From positions 1,922,001-1,986,000 of the forward strand of contig NC_083896.1 of assembly GCF_032452875.1 (NCBI RefSeq): a stretch of DNA of 64,000 nt. Direction: 5' to 3'. This document shows positions 47,476 to 58,650 of this stretch, piece by piece. The notes under the pieces are model-generated. The model did not search any database, had not been told where the DNA came from, and saw only the letters and a program-made list of their open reading frames with translations. Position numbers and translations under genes: made by a program. This stretch comes from Bos javanicus (Eukaryota; Chordata; Mammalia; Artiodactyla; Bovidae). The number at the start of each line of letters is the position of its first letter. Positions within the stretch are counted from its first letter, which is position 1.

Positions 47476-48041
47476 AAAAACAAACTCCCTAAGGAGTCAC
47501 TGGGGTGCAATTTTAGGGAGCCTGCTGGCCACACAGGAACAACAGGGGTCAGTACACTCTAGAGAAGGTGCCAGTCAGCTTTTGAGGACAAGAATGAGAT
47601 ATACTTTGGGCTTTTAGTGCTCATGGCAGTTCAGTTCCCTGAGATTCGTACTGATGGCGTGAGTGGTGCTGAGTATACCTCACCTCACGACACAAAATTA
47701 ATACCTTCTATCTCACTGCTTTCTTGATATTTTGTCCATTTCAATTTGTTCCAGCAGACCTAGATTAAGTTTCAGAAATGGAATAAAAGTCTCTGCTCTC
47801 AATGATTTCACAGTCCCGTGGGGAGAGAAAAAACTCAGAGCGATACTGCAAGGGAAGTGCTGTGTGGACTGGGCGGGGTCGTGGGGGGAGACAGTAACCA
47901 CACCTTTTATGATATTAACTATAAAGCCAACAACCAGCAGGAGGGCTGAGGAAGGGGGTTGAGCTAGTGTCTTGGGAGAAGACAGTCTACCTCTATGTTG
48001 GCTACTTCTTTTCCTAGTTGAATTTGATTTCGAGGTCTGCA

Positions 48042-48359
48042 AAAAGAAAGTGAAAGTGGCTCAGTTGTGTCTGACTCTTTTCGACCCCAGGGACTATACA
48101 GTCCATGGGATTCTCCAGGCCAGAATCCTGGAGTGGGTAGCCTTTCCCTTCTCCAGGGCATCTTCCCAACCGAGGGATCGAACCCAGGTCTCCCGCATTG
48201 CAGGTAGATTCTTTACCAGCTGAGCCACCAGGGAAGCTCAAGAATACTGGAATGGGTAGCCTCTCCCTTCTCCAGTGAGCTTCCCGACCCAGGAATTGAA
48301 CCTGGGTCTCCTGCATTACAGGCGGATTCTTTACCAACTGAGCGACCAGGGAAGCCCTT
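48042..48359 (-). mobile_element. Dimeric Bov-tA SINE
   Basis: Two Bov-tA units in the same orientation (right unit 48241-48359 lacks the 3' part) lie between one pair of GAGGTCTGCA repeats (48032-48041 and 48360-48369), so they inserted together. Confidence 0.9.
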
Positions 48360-48409
48360 GAGGTCTGCAGCTGGTGTGCAATTCTTAGAGCCTAAAGGAG
48401 CCTCCATTT

Positions 48410-48505
48410 TTTGCCTGAGCCTTACAGCATATGGGATCTTCCCTGAACAGGCATCAAACCCGAGCTCAGGGTTTTAACCACTTACCACCAGGGTAGTAAG
48501 GGATT
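48410..48505 (-). mobile_element. Diverged CHR-type SINE fragment
   Basis: Antisense head with GGGATCTTCCCTGAACAGG and TTAACCACTTACCACCAGGG. Confidence 0.55.
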
Positions 48506-48509
48506 TGAG

Positions 48510-49756
48510 GGAGATATTCTCTAGCCAAAAAGAGGCAGAGGAGCTTCCGGAGATGAAGAGAGAGCATCAGAGAACACAGGCCGGGAGCGGGTGGCAGCAG
48601 CTCCTATCTCCATAAGCGGGAGCAGAGAGCTGGGGCTGTGACCCTGGGGAGTCCCGCCAGCCCCACAGGCTTGTGCCAGGGGCGCTGGGGCTGGGCCCCA
48701 TTCTGTAGATGCAGGAAGTGGTCCCTGGACGCAGGGGTGCGTCTGGCCATGGTGACAGGGAGGGCGGAGGGGCGGGGAAAGCTGTCTGGGGACCAGGAAC
48801 ATGGCTTGTTTAGGGGAGGATAAGAGTGTGAATTGGGGCATGTAGAGATACTCTGAGACCAAAATCAGGAGGACCTGGGGAACAAAGGGACCAGTGATGA
48901 CTCTCAGGGATCGGGTGTCTCAAAGATGAAGAGAGGAAGGAGGTTCAAGAGCTAGCATCCGGTGAGCCGAGGGAATGGAAGGTCCCGGGAGGGAGCGGCC
49001 CCCAGTGGCACAAAGCACAGGGCACCTCCCAGGAGGGCAGACCTAGGGGGCTCAGGGGAAATGGGGAGCAGTGAGTGATTAATGGATATAAACCGTTAGT
49101 CAGATGTCTGCTGAAAAGGAGAAAGGAGTCACGAAGTTAGAAGGACACATAAGACCAAGGAAAGATTACTTTTTCTTTTAATCAAAGGATCCCCAGTGTG
49201 TGGGGGTGGGGAGAGGGGCTAAAGGGAAAGAGAAATTGAAAATACAGTGAGAGAGAAGGAACATGATGGAGGAAGGTTCTGTAAAAGCAGGAGAGGAAAA
49301 GACAAAATACAGGGGTGGATGTTGGCGCGGCCTGGACAGGGGACAGAGAGCAGGGGCGGGCACAGGGAGAAGTCCTCAGACGCTCCAGGAGAGTCTGGGG
49401 TGTGGAGGGTCCCCAGGGAGCAGGCACGGGGAGGCGAAGACGCCGCCCACGCCACTCAAGGAGTAAGGCTCGGGAAACGTGGCAGGGGGCGAAACACACT
49501 CCTGGCCTTACCGTCTAAGTGGCGCAGTGCTCTGCATCTGTCTCCCACCCTCCCTCCCTTCCTGTCTGCCTTGCTCTAGGGCCATCTCTGAGAAAGTTAG
49601 CCCAAGGCGTGAGCACAGAAGTTGCAGACAGGGGAGTCCCCCGTGCCCACAAAAGGACAGTCAATCTAACCATCTACACTGCTATGGAACATCCCTGTTA
49701 TTAACAATAAGAATCTGCCAAACAGAGAAACTGAGTTTATAATAGTCAAGTAGCAA
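48510..49756. other. MTNR1B intron, G-rich, no gene recognised
   Basis: Purine-rich DNA with many overlapping frames of up to 113 residues on both strands, which is expected from the composition. The span 49320-49500 is locally CpG-rich. Confidence 0.5.
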
Positions 49757-49913
49757 CTTCACTTTCACTTTTCACTTTCATGCATTGGAGAAGGAAATGG
49801 CAACCCACTCCAGTGTTCTTGCCCGGAGCATCCCAGGGACAGGGGACCCTAGTGGGCTGCTATCTATGGGGTCGCACAGAGTCGGACACGACTGAAGTGA
49901 CTTAGCAGTAGTA
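49757..49913 (+). mobile_element. Bov-A SINE
   Basis: CACTTTCACTTTTCACTTTC linker, then one Bov-A monomer ending in GACTTAGCAGTAGTAG. Confidence 0.9.
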
Positions 49914-50122
49914 GAGGATAATGACACCTGCTAAGTATGTGCCTGTGACTTTAATGTGCGCTGTGTGCCTGAGTTATTGTAAATATACATGTTTTCATTA
50001 TGACAGCCCTATTTTCTTAAGACGGATGAATTAAAGAACTAGACTCAATTACAGAAAGGTCCAAGATGTTTCTTAAAGTAACTCCAAACTCTTCAGTAAG
50101 AGGAAAAACTGACAAATAGTAG

Positions 50123-50377
50123 TGAAAGTTGCTCAGTTGTGTCGACTCTTTTAAATTGTATATATAAATTATATATATGTGTGTGTGCATGACGTCTGAC
50201 TCTCTGTGATCCCATGGACTCTAACCTGCCAGGCTCCTCTGTCTATGGAATTCTGCAGGCAAGAATACTGGCATGGGTGGCCATTCCCTTCTCCAGGGGA
50301 TGTTCCCAAGCCAGGGATCAAACCCAGGTCTCCCACATTGTAGGTGAATTCTTTACCAGCTGAGTTACCAGGGAAGC
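50123..50377 (-). mobile_element. Bov-tA SINE with TA/TG tract inside
   Basis: A full minus Bov-tA is interrupted at 50152-50190 by an AT-rich and (TG)n tract. GTCGACTCTTT before it and GTCTGACTCTCT after it are partial duplicates. Flanks share AAATAGTAG / GAATAGTAG. Confidence 0.85.
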
Positions 50378-50545
50378 CGATGAATAGTAGAAGGGGTGCT
50401 AACTATTCAAAGTGCTGTAGGTGTTCGGGCATCTTGTGAAATCTCAGTCTGTCAAATGATTTTTCATGACCATCATCAATAAAGCCAAGGGTCAAATAAA
50501 AACTGGTTAAGTTGCGTGACTGGGGCAGGAAAATGTCAGAAATAG

Positions 50546-50662
50546 GAAGATCCCCTGAAGGGAACGGCTACCCACTCCAGTATTCTGGCCTGGAGAATTC
50601 CATGGACTTCGTAGTCTGTGGGGTCGCAAAGAGTCGGACACGACTGAGCTACTGTCACTTTG
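50546..50662 (+). mobile_element. 5'-truncated Bov-tA SINE
   Basis: Body only, from GGAAGATCCCC to GGACACGACTGAGCTAC. Confidence 0.85.
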
Positions 50663-51139
50663 ATGCACAGATATGGTATTAAATTCTTTTTTTCTGGTGC
50701 TGGGCTGTAGCAGGCTCGCCAAGACACGGGAAGGATGAACACAGCGAGTACCAGCGTTTTAACATGCTCATTACCCACCCCAGCCATACTCTCAAATCAA
50801 TAAGGTCTCTGTGAACTTCGCTAGGAGAGGGGAAGAGGCCAGCCCGCCTGTGGATGGAGGAGGGCAAAGGAAACAGCACCCTGCCCCAGCCACCCCACCC
50901 AAGGGAGGAAGCCCACAAAGGCTCCTCTAAACACCTGATAATCTGGGAGAGAAGCCCTGCTTCCCCGGGCAGGAAATGAATCCTTGTGGCTGCTACAAAA
51001 GACAATATGATCAAAATGATTTTAACCTGCTCTTTCCTAATAGATAAGCCTCTAGTCCAAGAACACAACACTATCTTGAAAAAGTTATTGCAGATAATAC
51101 AAGTCACCACTACTGAAATGACTGAGTTAGAAAGTTTAA

Positions 51140-51700
51140 CTTTTCCTTTCCTTCCAGTTTAACTGAGATGTAATTGAGACCCAGCACTGTATATTTAAGG
51201 AGCAAAGCAAGATGATTTGATTTACATACACCATGAAAAGATTACCACAATAGGTTTAGTGAATATCCATCATCTCAAATAGATGCAAAAAGAAACAGAA
51301 AAAAAAATTTCCTTGTGATGAGAACTCTTAGGATTTACTCTCAACAATTTTCATATGACATACAGCAGTGTTATATTTACCATGCTGTACACTGCATCCT
51401 GAGTACTTACTTATCTTAGAAGTGGTCGTCTGTGCCTTTAGATTGCCTTAATTCAGTTTCCTCTGCCCTCAACTCTTGCCTCTGGCTCTACAAATCTAAT
51501 TTCTTTTTCTGAGTTTGTTTTTGCAGTATAACTAACCTATAACAATATGTTAGTTCCTAGTGCACAGCACAGGGATTCAATACTTCTATACATTTCAAAA
51601 TGATCCCTATAAATCTAGTTACCATCTGTCACCATACAATTACTTCAAATGTGGTTTCCAATATTACACATAGAAGCTCGCATTTTTGTTTGTTCTTTAG
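51140..51700 (-). mobile_element. Old L1 3'-UTR fragments
   Basis: Antisense text resembling old L1 3' UTR (TTTAACTGAGATGTAATTGA; AATATCCATCATCTCAAATA; and a second run at 51500-51690). Strongly diverged. Confidence 0.5.
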
Positions 51701-52708
51701 ATAAAAAATCTTGGGAGTCACTGGGTCACATAAAGTGTTTATAACAATGTACTAGAAATAGCCTTTCTGAATGGTCTGCCTCCTTAGAAAAGCATGATTA
51801 AGTTATCTGATTGGTTTTCTGCTATCTTTTCATTTTAATTCACTCTAACATTTGAGTTGCCCCTAAGGCCCAAACAGGGAAACGACAAATGGACGAACGG
51901 GTCACTGAGCTTCTCCGAAAGCTAGAATGGTCAGCATGCTCTGATGACCTCGGGGTCAGAGTTCAGACTCCCTCCCTCTGGTTTTGTTCCCTAGCACACC
52001 TACATATGAGAAAGTTGAAATGAGTGTATCGAAAGGGAGAAATAGTCAGGATTGCAACACTATTTTGCCAAATTATTATTTTAATCTTCGTTTAGTCCTA
52101 CGAATTCCCTGTCTTCATTAAAGACGGGGGTTATTTGAAAACAATGCAATTCTGACCAAGTAGATGCTGTCGACTGTCTTTGCACTCTTGTTTGGAACCA
52201 AGATGAGGAGCTAAATATCGGACCAAAACCCTCTAAAGCGTTTCCACTAATTTACTCATTGTCTCAGTAAATAATTTCTAAGCACGTGCTGCGTGAACCA
52301 CAGTGCTTGGCAGGGGAGGGAGGTGTTGAAGATGAGATTCCTGTGGCCACGGAGGGGCACCATCCAAATCCGCAAAAATTGGAGCGCCTTGGAGAGCTTT
52401 GACTTTCAGACGCTCCTATTTTCACAGCTCCCTGCTCTGCCAAGAAGTGCTCGAGAAAAACTTTACCCGATTCACGCCGGCACTGATGCGCCAAGTGCTT
52501 CCCGGTGCGTTTGCAAGAGCCACACGTCGGGGAAAGGCAGCAAACTCAACCTAATTTTGAGTTCAAGACCAAACCTGGGGACTTGTTGAGAGGAGGGAAG
52601 GCGGCGCGGGGAGCGGAGGACAGACCAGGCGGCCAACTGCGCGGTCAGGGTCAGACCAGGGACCCGGCCCCCGGGAGCGGCCGACGCGGCGGCGGGCTCG
52701 GCGCTCAC

Positions 52709-52931
52709 CTGCGTTCCGGAGCTTGCGGTTGCCGAGCACCGAGAGGATGACCAGGAGGTTGCCCACGATGTCCACGGCGGTGGTGACGACGAGCACCGCG
52801 GACAGCGCGGGCGCCACCCAGGGAGGCCGGGGCGCCCCGGAGGGCCGCGCGCCGCCCGCGCCAGTCCAGCGGGGGCTCTCGGCCCGGCCGCCCGCCTCGC
52901 AGCAGTTGGCGAAGGAGCCGTTCTCCGGCAT
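52709..52931 (-). CDS. MTNR1B: Melatonin receptor type 1B (MT2), coding exon 1
   Basis: This exon encodes residues 1-74 and the first base of codon 75 of the MT2 receptor, a Gi/o-coupled plasma-membrane receptor for melatonin. The protein begins MPENGSFANCCEAGG, matching the mammalian MT2 N-terminus, with an N-glycosylation sequon at Asn4. TM1 runs from about residue 38 to 62 and holds the GN-LLVILSVL signature, followed by the NRKLRNA intracellular loop. The exon ends CGCAG before GTGAGC, a good splice donor, in phase 1, which fits exon 2. I chose the ATG at 52931 because it lines up with the family start. An in-frame ATG 12 codons upstream (52967) would add residues not seen in the family. 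GC content is very high and the exon lies inside a CpG island. Confidence 0.95.
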
Positions 52932-53193
52932 CCCGGACGCTCCGGCCCCGCGCCAGCCACGGCGCACCCCGTCTCTCCGCAGGCAGGGCGCTCCTTTCCC
53001 TGCCCAGCCCCGCGCACCAGCGAGGAGGCCAGTGCGGAGGCACCTGGACGAGATGATTAATTAAGCGTGGGCAGGGGGCGGAGAAAAACGTAGGACTGAC
53101 AGGAGCATTTGGGGTGCAGGCGCTGCTGAAAGAAGCGCGTCTCTGCTTGGCTCGCTCAGGAGCAGGTGCGACGGCGCGCCGCCCGGAGCCCAG

Positions 53194-53199
53194 CACGTG
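53194..53199. promoter_or_regulatory. Canonical E-box CACGTG upstream of MTNR1B
   Basis: A perfect palindromic CACGTG lies about 265 bases upstream of the MTNR1B start codon, inside the CpG island. This is the core bound by bHLH factors such as CLOCK-BMAL1, USF and MYC. Binding is inference; a 6-bp match alone is weak evidence. Confidence 0.35.
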
Positions 53200-53879
53200 C
53201 CTGGCCCGGTTCCGGCCTCAGCGCCTGAGCGCACCGCCCAAGAAGCTGGGTGTCCAGAAACACCCAGATTTTCAGACTGGAAAAGGTGCTGCTCGTCAGG
53301 ACCTGCTGATTGGCTGTCAGAAGGACACTGCCCCTCTAAAGCGAATACATAACTCCAGGCGCTGAGGAGAGATCAGGCAGGCAGCTGCAGGAGAAAGAAG
53401 ACCCTGTGCTGTTTATTTGCTGTTTACCTGAGAAGTATTGGCGATGCCTCAGCCCTGTCCTCTTTATAAAACCGCGACAATACTTATGAACATGTTTTTA
53501 AACATAATAATACTTAAAGAGATGTATGGTCAATAGTGGGGGTTATTATAAGGTGTTTTTTGAAGGGATTAGAACAAAAAGAGGAGTGCAGTATGGTTAT
53601 AGGAAAGAAGAAACGCAGATGCCCTTTATTTAAAGTGTTTGAGCACTTAATCTTATAATAACAATTGCTCATCCCTCTCCAGGGTAATTTTATGCCAAGT
53701 ACTGTCTTACCCACTTTTTGCATCACTAGAATCAAAATGACTGATGATCTATTTGGCAAAGAAGTAAAATACCTGCTTTGATGAGAATGAAAAATGGTAC
53801 AGTCACTGCTGTTTGGTAGTTTCTTGTACAATTAAACATATTCCATTTTTTGACCAGCAATGAAATGAAGATGAAACGT

Positions 53880-54260
53880 ATGTCCACAAAAAGATTTGTG
53901 CAAGAATTGTCCAGAGCAGGGTTCGTTATAGTAGCCCAGACAGCCCAAAGGTCCCTCAAGAGAGGAATGGATAAAACGATTGTTAATTGTCAATATGACT
54001 TGTCAGTAAAAGTTACTGATACACAACAACATGGGTTAATCTCAACAGTATTATGTCGAGCAAAAGAAGCAAGATATAAAAGCATACATTCTTTGTGATT
54101 CCAATTGTATGATGTCCAAAAACAGGGAAATTCATCTATGGTGAGAGTTATCAGAACAATGGTTGCCCAATGCGAGGTGAAGATTGACTGGAACAGATCA
54201 TGGAATAAATTTCTGGGATATTATTGGTATATGTGTAATTAATGTACATTTTACTCTCCC
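53880..54260 (+). mobile_element. Old L1 3'-end fragment
   Basis: L1-like order: TATAGTAGCCCAGACAGCCC, GAGAGGAATGGATAAAACG, and CAAAAGAAGCAAGATATAAAAG. Diverged. Confidence 0.55.
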
Positions 54261-55269
54261 ACTCTGCACACACACACACAAAACAGAAACAAAAGAATGG
54301 AGAGAGGGACTCTAACGGTGTGATGTTGCAGGAGAAGATGATAGTTAAAGCAATAAATGCCTTGAGAGGTGAGCACATCTGAGCCCAAGGAAGGCAGATT
54401 ATTGTTAGGAGAGAGAGGCTTTCCCCCCTACAGGGGAAATGAAGCATAAGCCAGTGCAAATTTGGATGTGTTTCTAAATCAGCATGAGATGGGGAAGTTC
54501 CCCTCTGGCTGCCGTCTTCTCAGGGAGCTCCGGGCTACCTCATTAGCTGGGATTCAGGGGGAAAGAGTGTGGGAGACGAAGACAGGAGGCCTGAAATGTC
54601 ATTGCAGAAAACAGGAACTTTAAGAAAACGCAGCAGGTGTGTCAGGAGACGGAAACGTCCCGGTGCAGCTTAAGATGACGGCTCAAAATGAAGCTCGTCA
54701 GCCTTGTTGGCGGCTCTGTAGCAGCAACTGGGAGCTGCTTGGGGTTGATGAAGAGAAGGCAGAGTGAAGCTCACCCAGAATGTTGATTTGCCAGTGAGGA
54801 GCAGCTCACAGAAGGAAGTTGGGGGGCATGGTGGGAAGATGGACCCCAGGAAGACTTTAAATGGGAGAGGCTGAAAAAAGAAAGGGGGCTGGTAGTCATC
54901 GGAAAGAGGTGGGAGTCAGGGATGGGAGGGTTTGGATTTAACGAGTTGCAGTGGTGAATTTGAAAAAAAATAGTTTGTGATATTGGGAAAGTGACTTCCT
55001 TGACACTGAGGTTTCTGAGAATTGTGGATTCTATCGATGTGAGGGCTCTGAGAGTGATGATGGGGGTGGGTCACTGGAGGAAGCTTGTTGAAACTGAGAA
55101 GGTCAAGGACTTGAGAAGTTACAGGCTGAGTATTATGGCGATGAGAGAAAAGGAAACCCAAGATTTTGGTGTGAATCCCCAGTAAATGAGGAGTAGTGAG
55201 TGACAGGGATGAGGGGAAGACACAGCGGATGGCAAAAGTGTCCAGGGGCATGAAATAAACTAAGTTCTC
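54261..55269. other. MTNR1B 5' flank, no gene recognised
   Basis: No domain, RNA gene or clear repeat seen. Short frames only. Confidence 0.5.
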
Positions 55270-55450
55270 TCTCTTTTTTTAATTGCTTATTTGGGTGTTC
55301 CAGGTCTTAGTTTCAACACACGGGATCTTTGATCTTCGTGGCAGTATGCAAACTCTTTAAGTTGCAGCATGCAGGATCTGTTTCCTGACCAAGGGAACTC
55401 CCTGCATTGGGAGTTGCAGTCTTTGCCACTGGGCCGCCAGGAAGTCCCCA
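55270..55450 (-). mobile_element. CHR-type SINE
   Basis: Antisense CHR: T-rich tail at 55270, TGCAGCATGCAGGATCTG, then head GCCGCCAGGAAGTCCCC. Confidence 0.82.
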
Positions 55451-55723
55451 AAGGCATTTTCATAGAAGGGACAGCCATGCTTTCCCTGTTCTTGCAAGTG
55501 CACATGTAACAAACCAAAAGTGACATTTCTCTGACTGTCAGTGGCCCCCAGAGCAATTAGTCAGTTCAGTGTAACATAGGTTGCTCCAGCTCAGAAACAC
55601 TAACACACGATTGGTTGACTGTGTATGAAACACACGGTATTTGCCCAGGGCTGCCCTGGACTGGGATCATGCACATATCCACAACAGATATCTCAAGACC
55701 TTTGGACATTAAGAATTGGGGTG

Positions 55724-55868
55724 CATGCATGCATGCAAAATTGCTTCAGTCATGTCCTACTCTTTGCAATCCTCTGGACTGTAGCCCACCAGGCTCCTCT
55801 GTCCATGGGATTCTCCAGGCGAGAATACTAGAGTGGGTTGCCATGCCCTCCTCTAGGGATCTTCCCAA
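55724..55868 (-). mobile_element. Bov-tA SINE, partial
   Basis: Minus Bov-A body with a (CATG)n-type tail side at 55724-55735. The tRNA head is missing. Confidence 0.8.
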
Positions 55869-55939
55869 TGGGGGAGCTTGCAGCCTAAGATGGTCATGCT
55901 GTCTCCTGGCAAAACTGCCCAGACCATGCCTTAAAAGGT

Positions 55940-56545
55940 CAGAAAAATGTTATAGCCACTTGGAAAGACAGTTTGGCTATTTCTTACAAAACTAAACACA
56001 TTCTTACCACATGATCCATCAATTGCACTCCTTAGTATTTCTCCAAAGTTGAAAACTTATCTCCACACAAAAATTTGAACATGGATGTTTATAGAAACTT
56101 TACTCATAATTTTCAGAAGTTGGAAACTACCAAGATGTCCTTCAATAGGTAAATGGGTAAAGGGTGGTACATTCACACAATGAAACACTGTTTAGCACTA
56201 AAGAGAACTGAGGCATTAAGTCATGAAAAGACATGGAAGAAACTTAAATGCATGTTGCTAGATGAAAGAAGCCAATCTGATAAGGCTATACATGATTCCA
56301 AGTATATTATATTCTAGAAAAGGTAAAACTATGGAGACAGTAAAAAGAGCAGTGGTTGCCAGGGGTTAGGGGAGAAAGAGATGACTAGGCAGAGTACAGA
56401 GGACTTTTAGGGCAGCGAGTCTGCTCTGTGTGGGATAATGGTGGGTACATGTCATTACATTTGTTCAAACCCGTGGAACGTATAATACCGAGAGCAAGCT
56501 CTAATGTAAACGATGGACTTTGGGTGATTCATACATCTTCAAGCG
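55940..56545 (+). mobile_element. Old L1 3'-end fragment
   Basis: Clear L1 3' order (CACATGATCCATCAATTGCA, GTCCTTCAATAGGTAAATGG, AGTGGTTGCCAGGGGTTAGG), diverged and with no open frame. Confidence 0.75.
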
Positions 56546-57431
56546 AAACAGAATCCACCCTACTATCAACAAGGCAAACTAAAGCAAACCTAGGGGGAAA
56601 GTTATGATGATGGGGAGACTGGAGTTATGACATCTAAGGTGATGGGGATTTCAGAGAGTATCACATTCAAAGAATGGAGAAGACATTCTAGAAGAAGTAA
56701 GCTCAAGCTGAGATACTGGGCAAGAGAAGTGTCAGGAACTGGGCTTTAGAGTCATCTCGACTGTGGACTTGATGCCATGCATTGTGGACTCTGCTGAGGG
56801 GTGTGCAGACATCTGCATCCCGCCTCGCTTTTGCAGACTTCCCTTCCCTTGCAGAAAGGATGCCTGCCTGGAGAGCAGTCCCCGCGTTGACGACCAAGTG
56901 AGGAACCGCGGGGACTGCTGCCCCAGGCCAAGGGCTTTTAACAGAAGAGTTTCTTCCCCAAGAGGTGAGACTGATAGTGGCTGCCCACGGTGAGGGAAAC
57001 TCAAACCTTGGCAACGGGAAGGGACACAGAGGAGAGAGTCCAATGTTCTTGGCTGATTTCTTTAAAAGGTAAATCGACATTTTGAATACCTGTGGAGGAT
57101 CCTAGGGTTCCAAAAGCGAGTGGAACTGGCATTCTTTACACCAGCCCCCAAGTCCAAATGCAGATAGAAGTGTGCTCACAGAAGGTCATCTTCCCACACC
57201 CCAACAATAATACCTTACACTCTGGATAATACTTGAAGCCTTTCCAAATCGCTTTTACCCAGGCCATCTCATATTTCCTTTCATCAGCTCTGTGAGGCCT
57301 GGGAGGCAGGTGTGACTGGTCCAGCTGGAAAAGAAAGGAACAGACTCTCAGAGACAAATAATACATCAAGGTTTGTGGCTGATTAATGGCCAAGATGAGT
57401 CTGTAACCAGCTATCTGACAAAATTCAATTC
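56546..57431. other. No gene recognised
   Basis: Overlapping frames on both strands near 56700-57080 have no domain. Nothing else. Confidence 0.5.
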
Positions 57432-57703
57432 TTTTTTATTTTATTTTTTAACTTTACATAATTGTATTGGTTTTGCCATATATCAAAATGAATCTGCCAC
57501 AGGTATACATGTGGTCCCCATCCTGAACCCTCCTCCCTCCTCCCTCCCCATACCATCCCTCTGGGTCCTCCCAGTGCACCAGCCCCAAGCATCCAGTATC
57601 ATGCATCGAACCTGGACTGGCGACTCATTTCATATATGATATTATACATGTTTCAATGCCATTCTCCCAAATCATCCCACCCTCTCCCTCTCCCATAGAG
57701 TCT
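57432..57703 (-). mobile_element. 5'-truncated ruminant L1 3' end
   Basis: Same L1 3' end as in 16013-16300 and 43154-43390, minus orientation, starting at an A/T-rich tail. Confidence 0.88.
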
Positions 57704-57829
57704 TCCCTAGTATGAAATATGTAAAGCATATAATCAAAATTTCTTCAGGTAAACAGTTTGCAACATGGTTGAAAGAGCCACTTGCCCATTTACTGATAGT
57801 GCAAGAAATAATTGTAGCAGCCACAACTA

Positions 57830-57965
57830 ATAGTGAGTGCTTTTTTATGTGCTAGGAGACATTTCATTTAATCCTCACATCTCTATGAGATGGATACGGT
57901 TACTGCGTACTTTGAAGAAACTGAGATTTGTCTAGTGGATCTCGGAGCTAGGATGATTCCAAACT
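57830..57965 (-). repeat. MIR SINE fragment
   Basis: Antisense MIR: TTTAATCCTCACATCTCTATG, broken here as TTTAATCCTCACATC and GAAGAAACTGAG. Confidence 0.5.
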
Positions 57966-58304
57966 CTGACAGTTTGGCTCTTGCGTCAGGGAATGTTAAA
58001 AGCTCTGGTTCTTCTCTGGTGGTCCAGTGGTAAAGAGTTCGCCTGCCAATGCAGGGGACACAGGTTCGATCCCTGGTCCAGGAAGATTCTATACGCCTAG
58101 AAGCAAGTAAACCCATGCGCCACAACTACTACAGAGCCAGCACTGTAGACCCTGCGTGCCCTAGAGCCTTGCTCTGCAGCAAGAGAACCCACTGCAATGA
58201 GAAACCCACGCACTGCGTCTAGAGAGTAGCCCCTGCTCACTGCAACTGGAGAAAGCTGCATGCAGCAAGGAAGACCCAGTAGAGTGTAAGTAAATAAATG
58301 CTTG

Positions 58305-58650
58305 TTGTTGTTTCGTTGCTAAGTTGTGTCCAACTCTTTTGGGACCCCATGGACTGTAGCCTGCCAGGATCCTCTGTCCAAGGGATTTCCCAGGCAAGAA
58401 TACTGGAGTGGGTTGCTGTTTCCTTCTTCAGAGGATCTTCCTGACCCAGGGCTTGAACTTGAGTCTCTTGCACTGGCAGCCCGGTTCTTTACCACTGAGC
58501 CACCTGCTGCTAAGTCGCTTCAGTCGTGTCCAACTCTGTGCGACCCCATAGACGGCAGCCCACCAGGCTCCCCCGTCCCTGGGATTTTTGAGGCAAGAGT
58601 ACTGGAGTGGGTTGCCATTGCCTTCTCTGAGCCACCAGGAAAGCCCAACA
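58305..58650 (-). mobile_element. Bov-tA SINE split by a Bov-A
   Basis: Minus Bov-tA 58305-58504; its head resumes after the insert at 58637-58650 (AGGAAAGCCC). Confidence 0.86.
58505..58626 (-). mobile_element. Bov-A SINE nested in Bov-tA
   Basis: A 122-base monomer bracketed by perfect CTGAGCCACC copies (58495-58504 and 58627-58636). The duplicated bases belong to the host Bov-tA. Confidence 0.94.

Larger units (their letters stand above)
38680..52708 (-). other. MTNR1B: MTNR1B intron 1 (GT-AG, about 14.0 kb)
   Basis: The single intron lies in the first intracellular loop, after RNA codon 74 plus one base, as in other melatonin receptor genes. It begins GTGAGC and ends with a pyrimidine run and CAG. 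Much of it is ruminant repeats, listed separately. Non-repeat stretches such as 41110-42300, 45450-46860 and 48510-49750 hold short open frames on both strands, but none shows a recognisable domain. Confidence 0.93.
52580..53240 (-). promoter_or_regulatory. CpG island with presumed MTNR1B promoter
   Basis: A CpG-dense, GC-rich block covers exon 1 and about 300 bases upstream of the start codon. Upstream of the ATG it holds a GC-box-like GGGGGCGG (about 53075), an AT-rich GATTAATTAA (about 53055) and a palindromic E-box. There is no clear TATA box in the expected place. The transcription start cannot be fixed from sequence. Confidence 0.7.

Noticed and set aside
52932..52967. Upstream in-frame ATG adding 12 residues to MT2
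   Set aside because: The added residues do not match the family N-terminus; the ATG at 52931 does.
52472..53196. Several 110-180 residue frames around MTNR1B exon 1
   Set aside because: Other-frame shadows in a CpG island. Only the frame with the MT2 N-terminus and a proper donor is supported.
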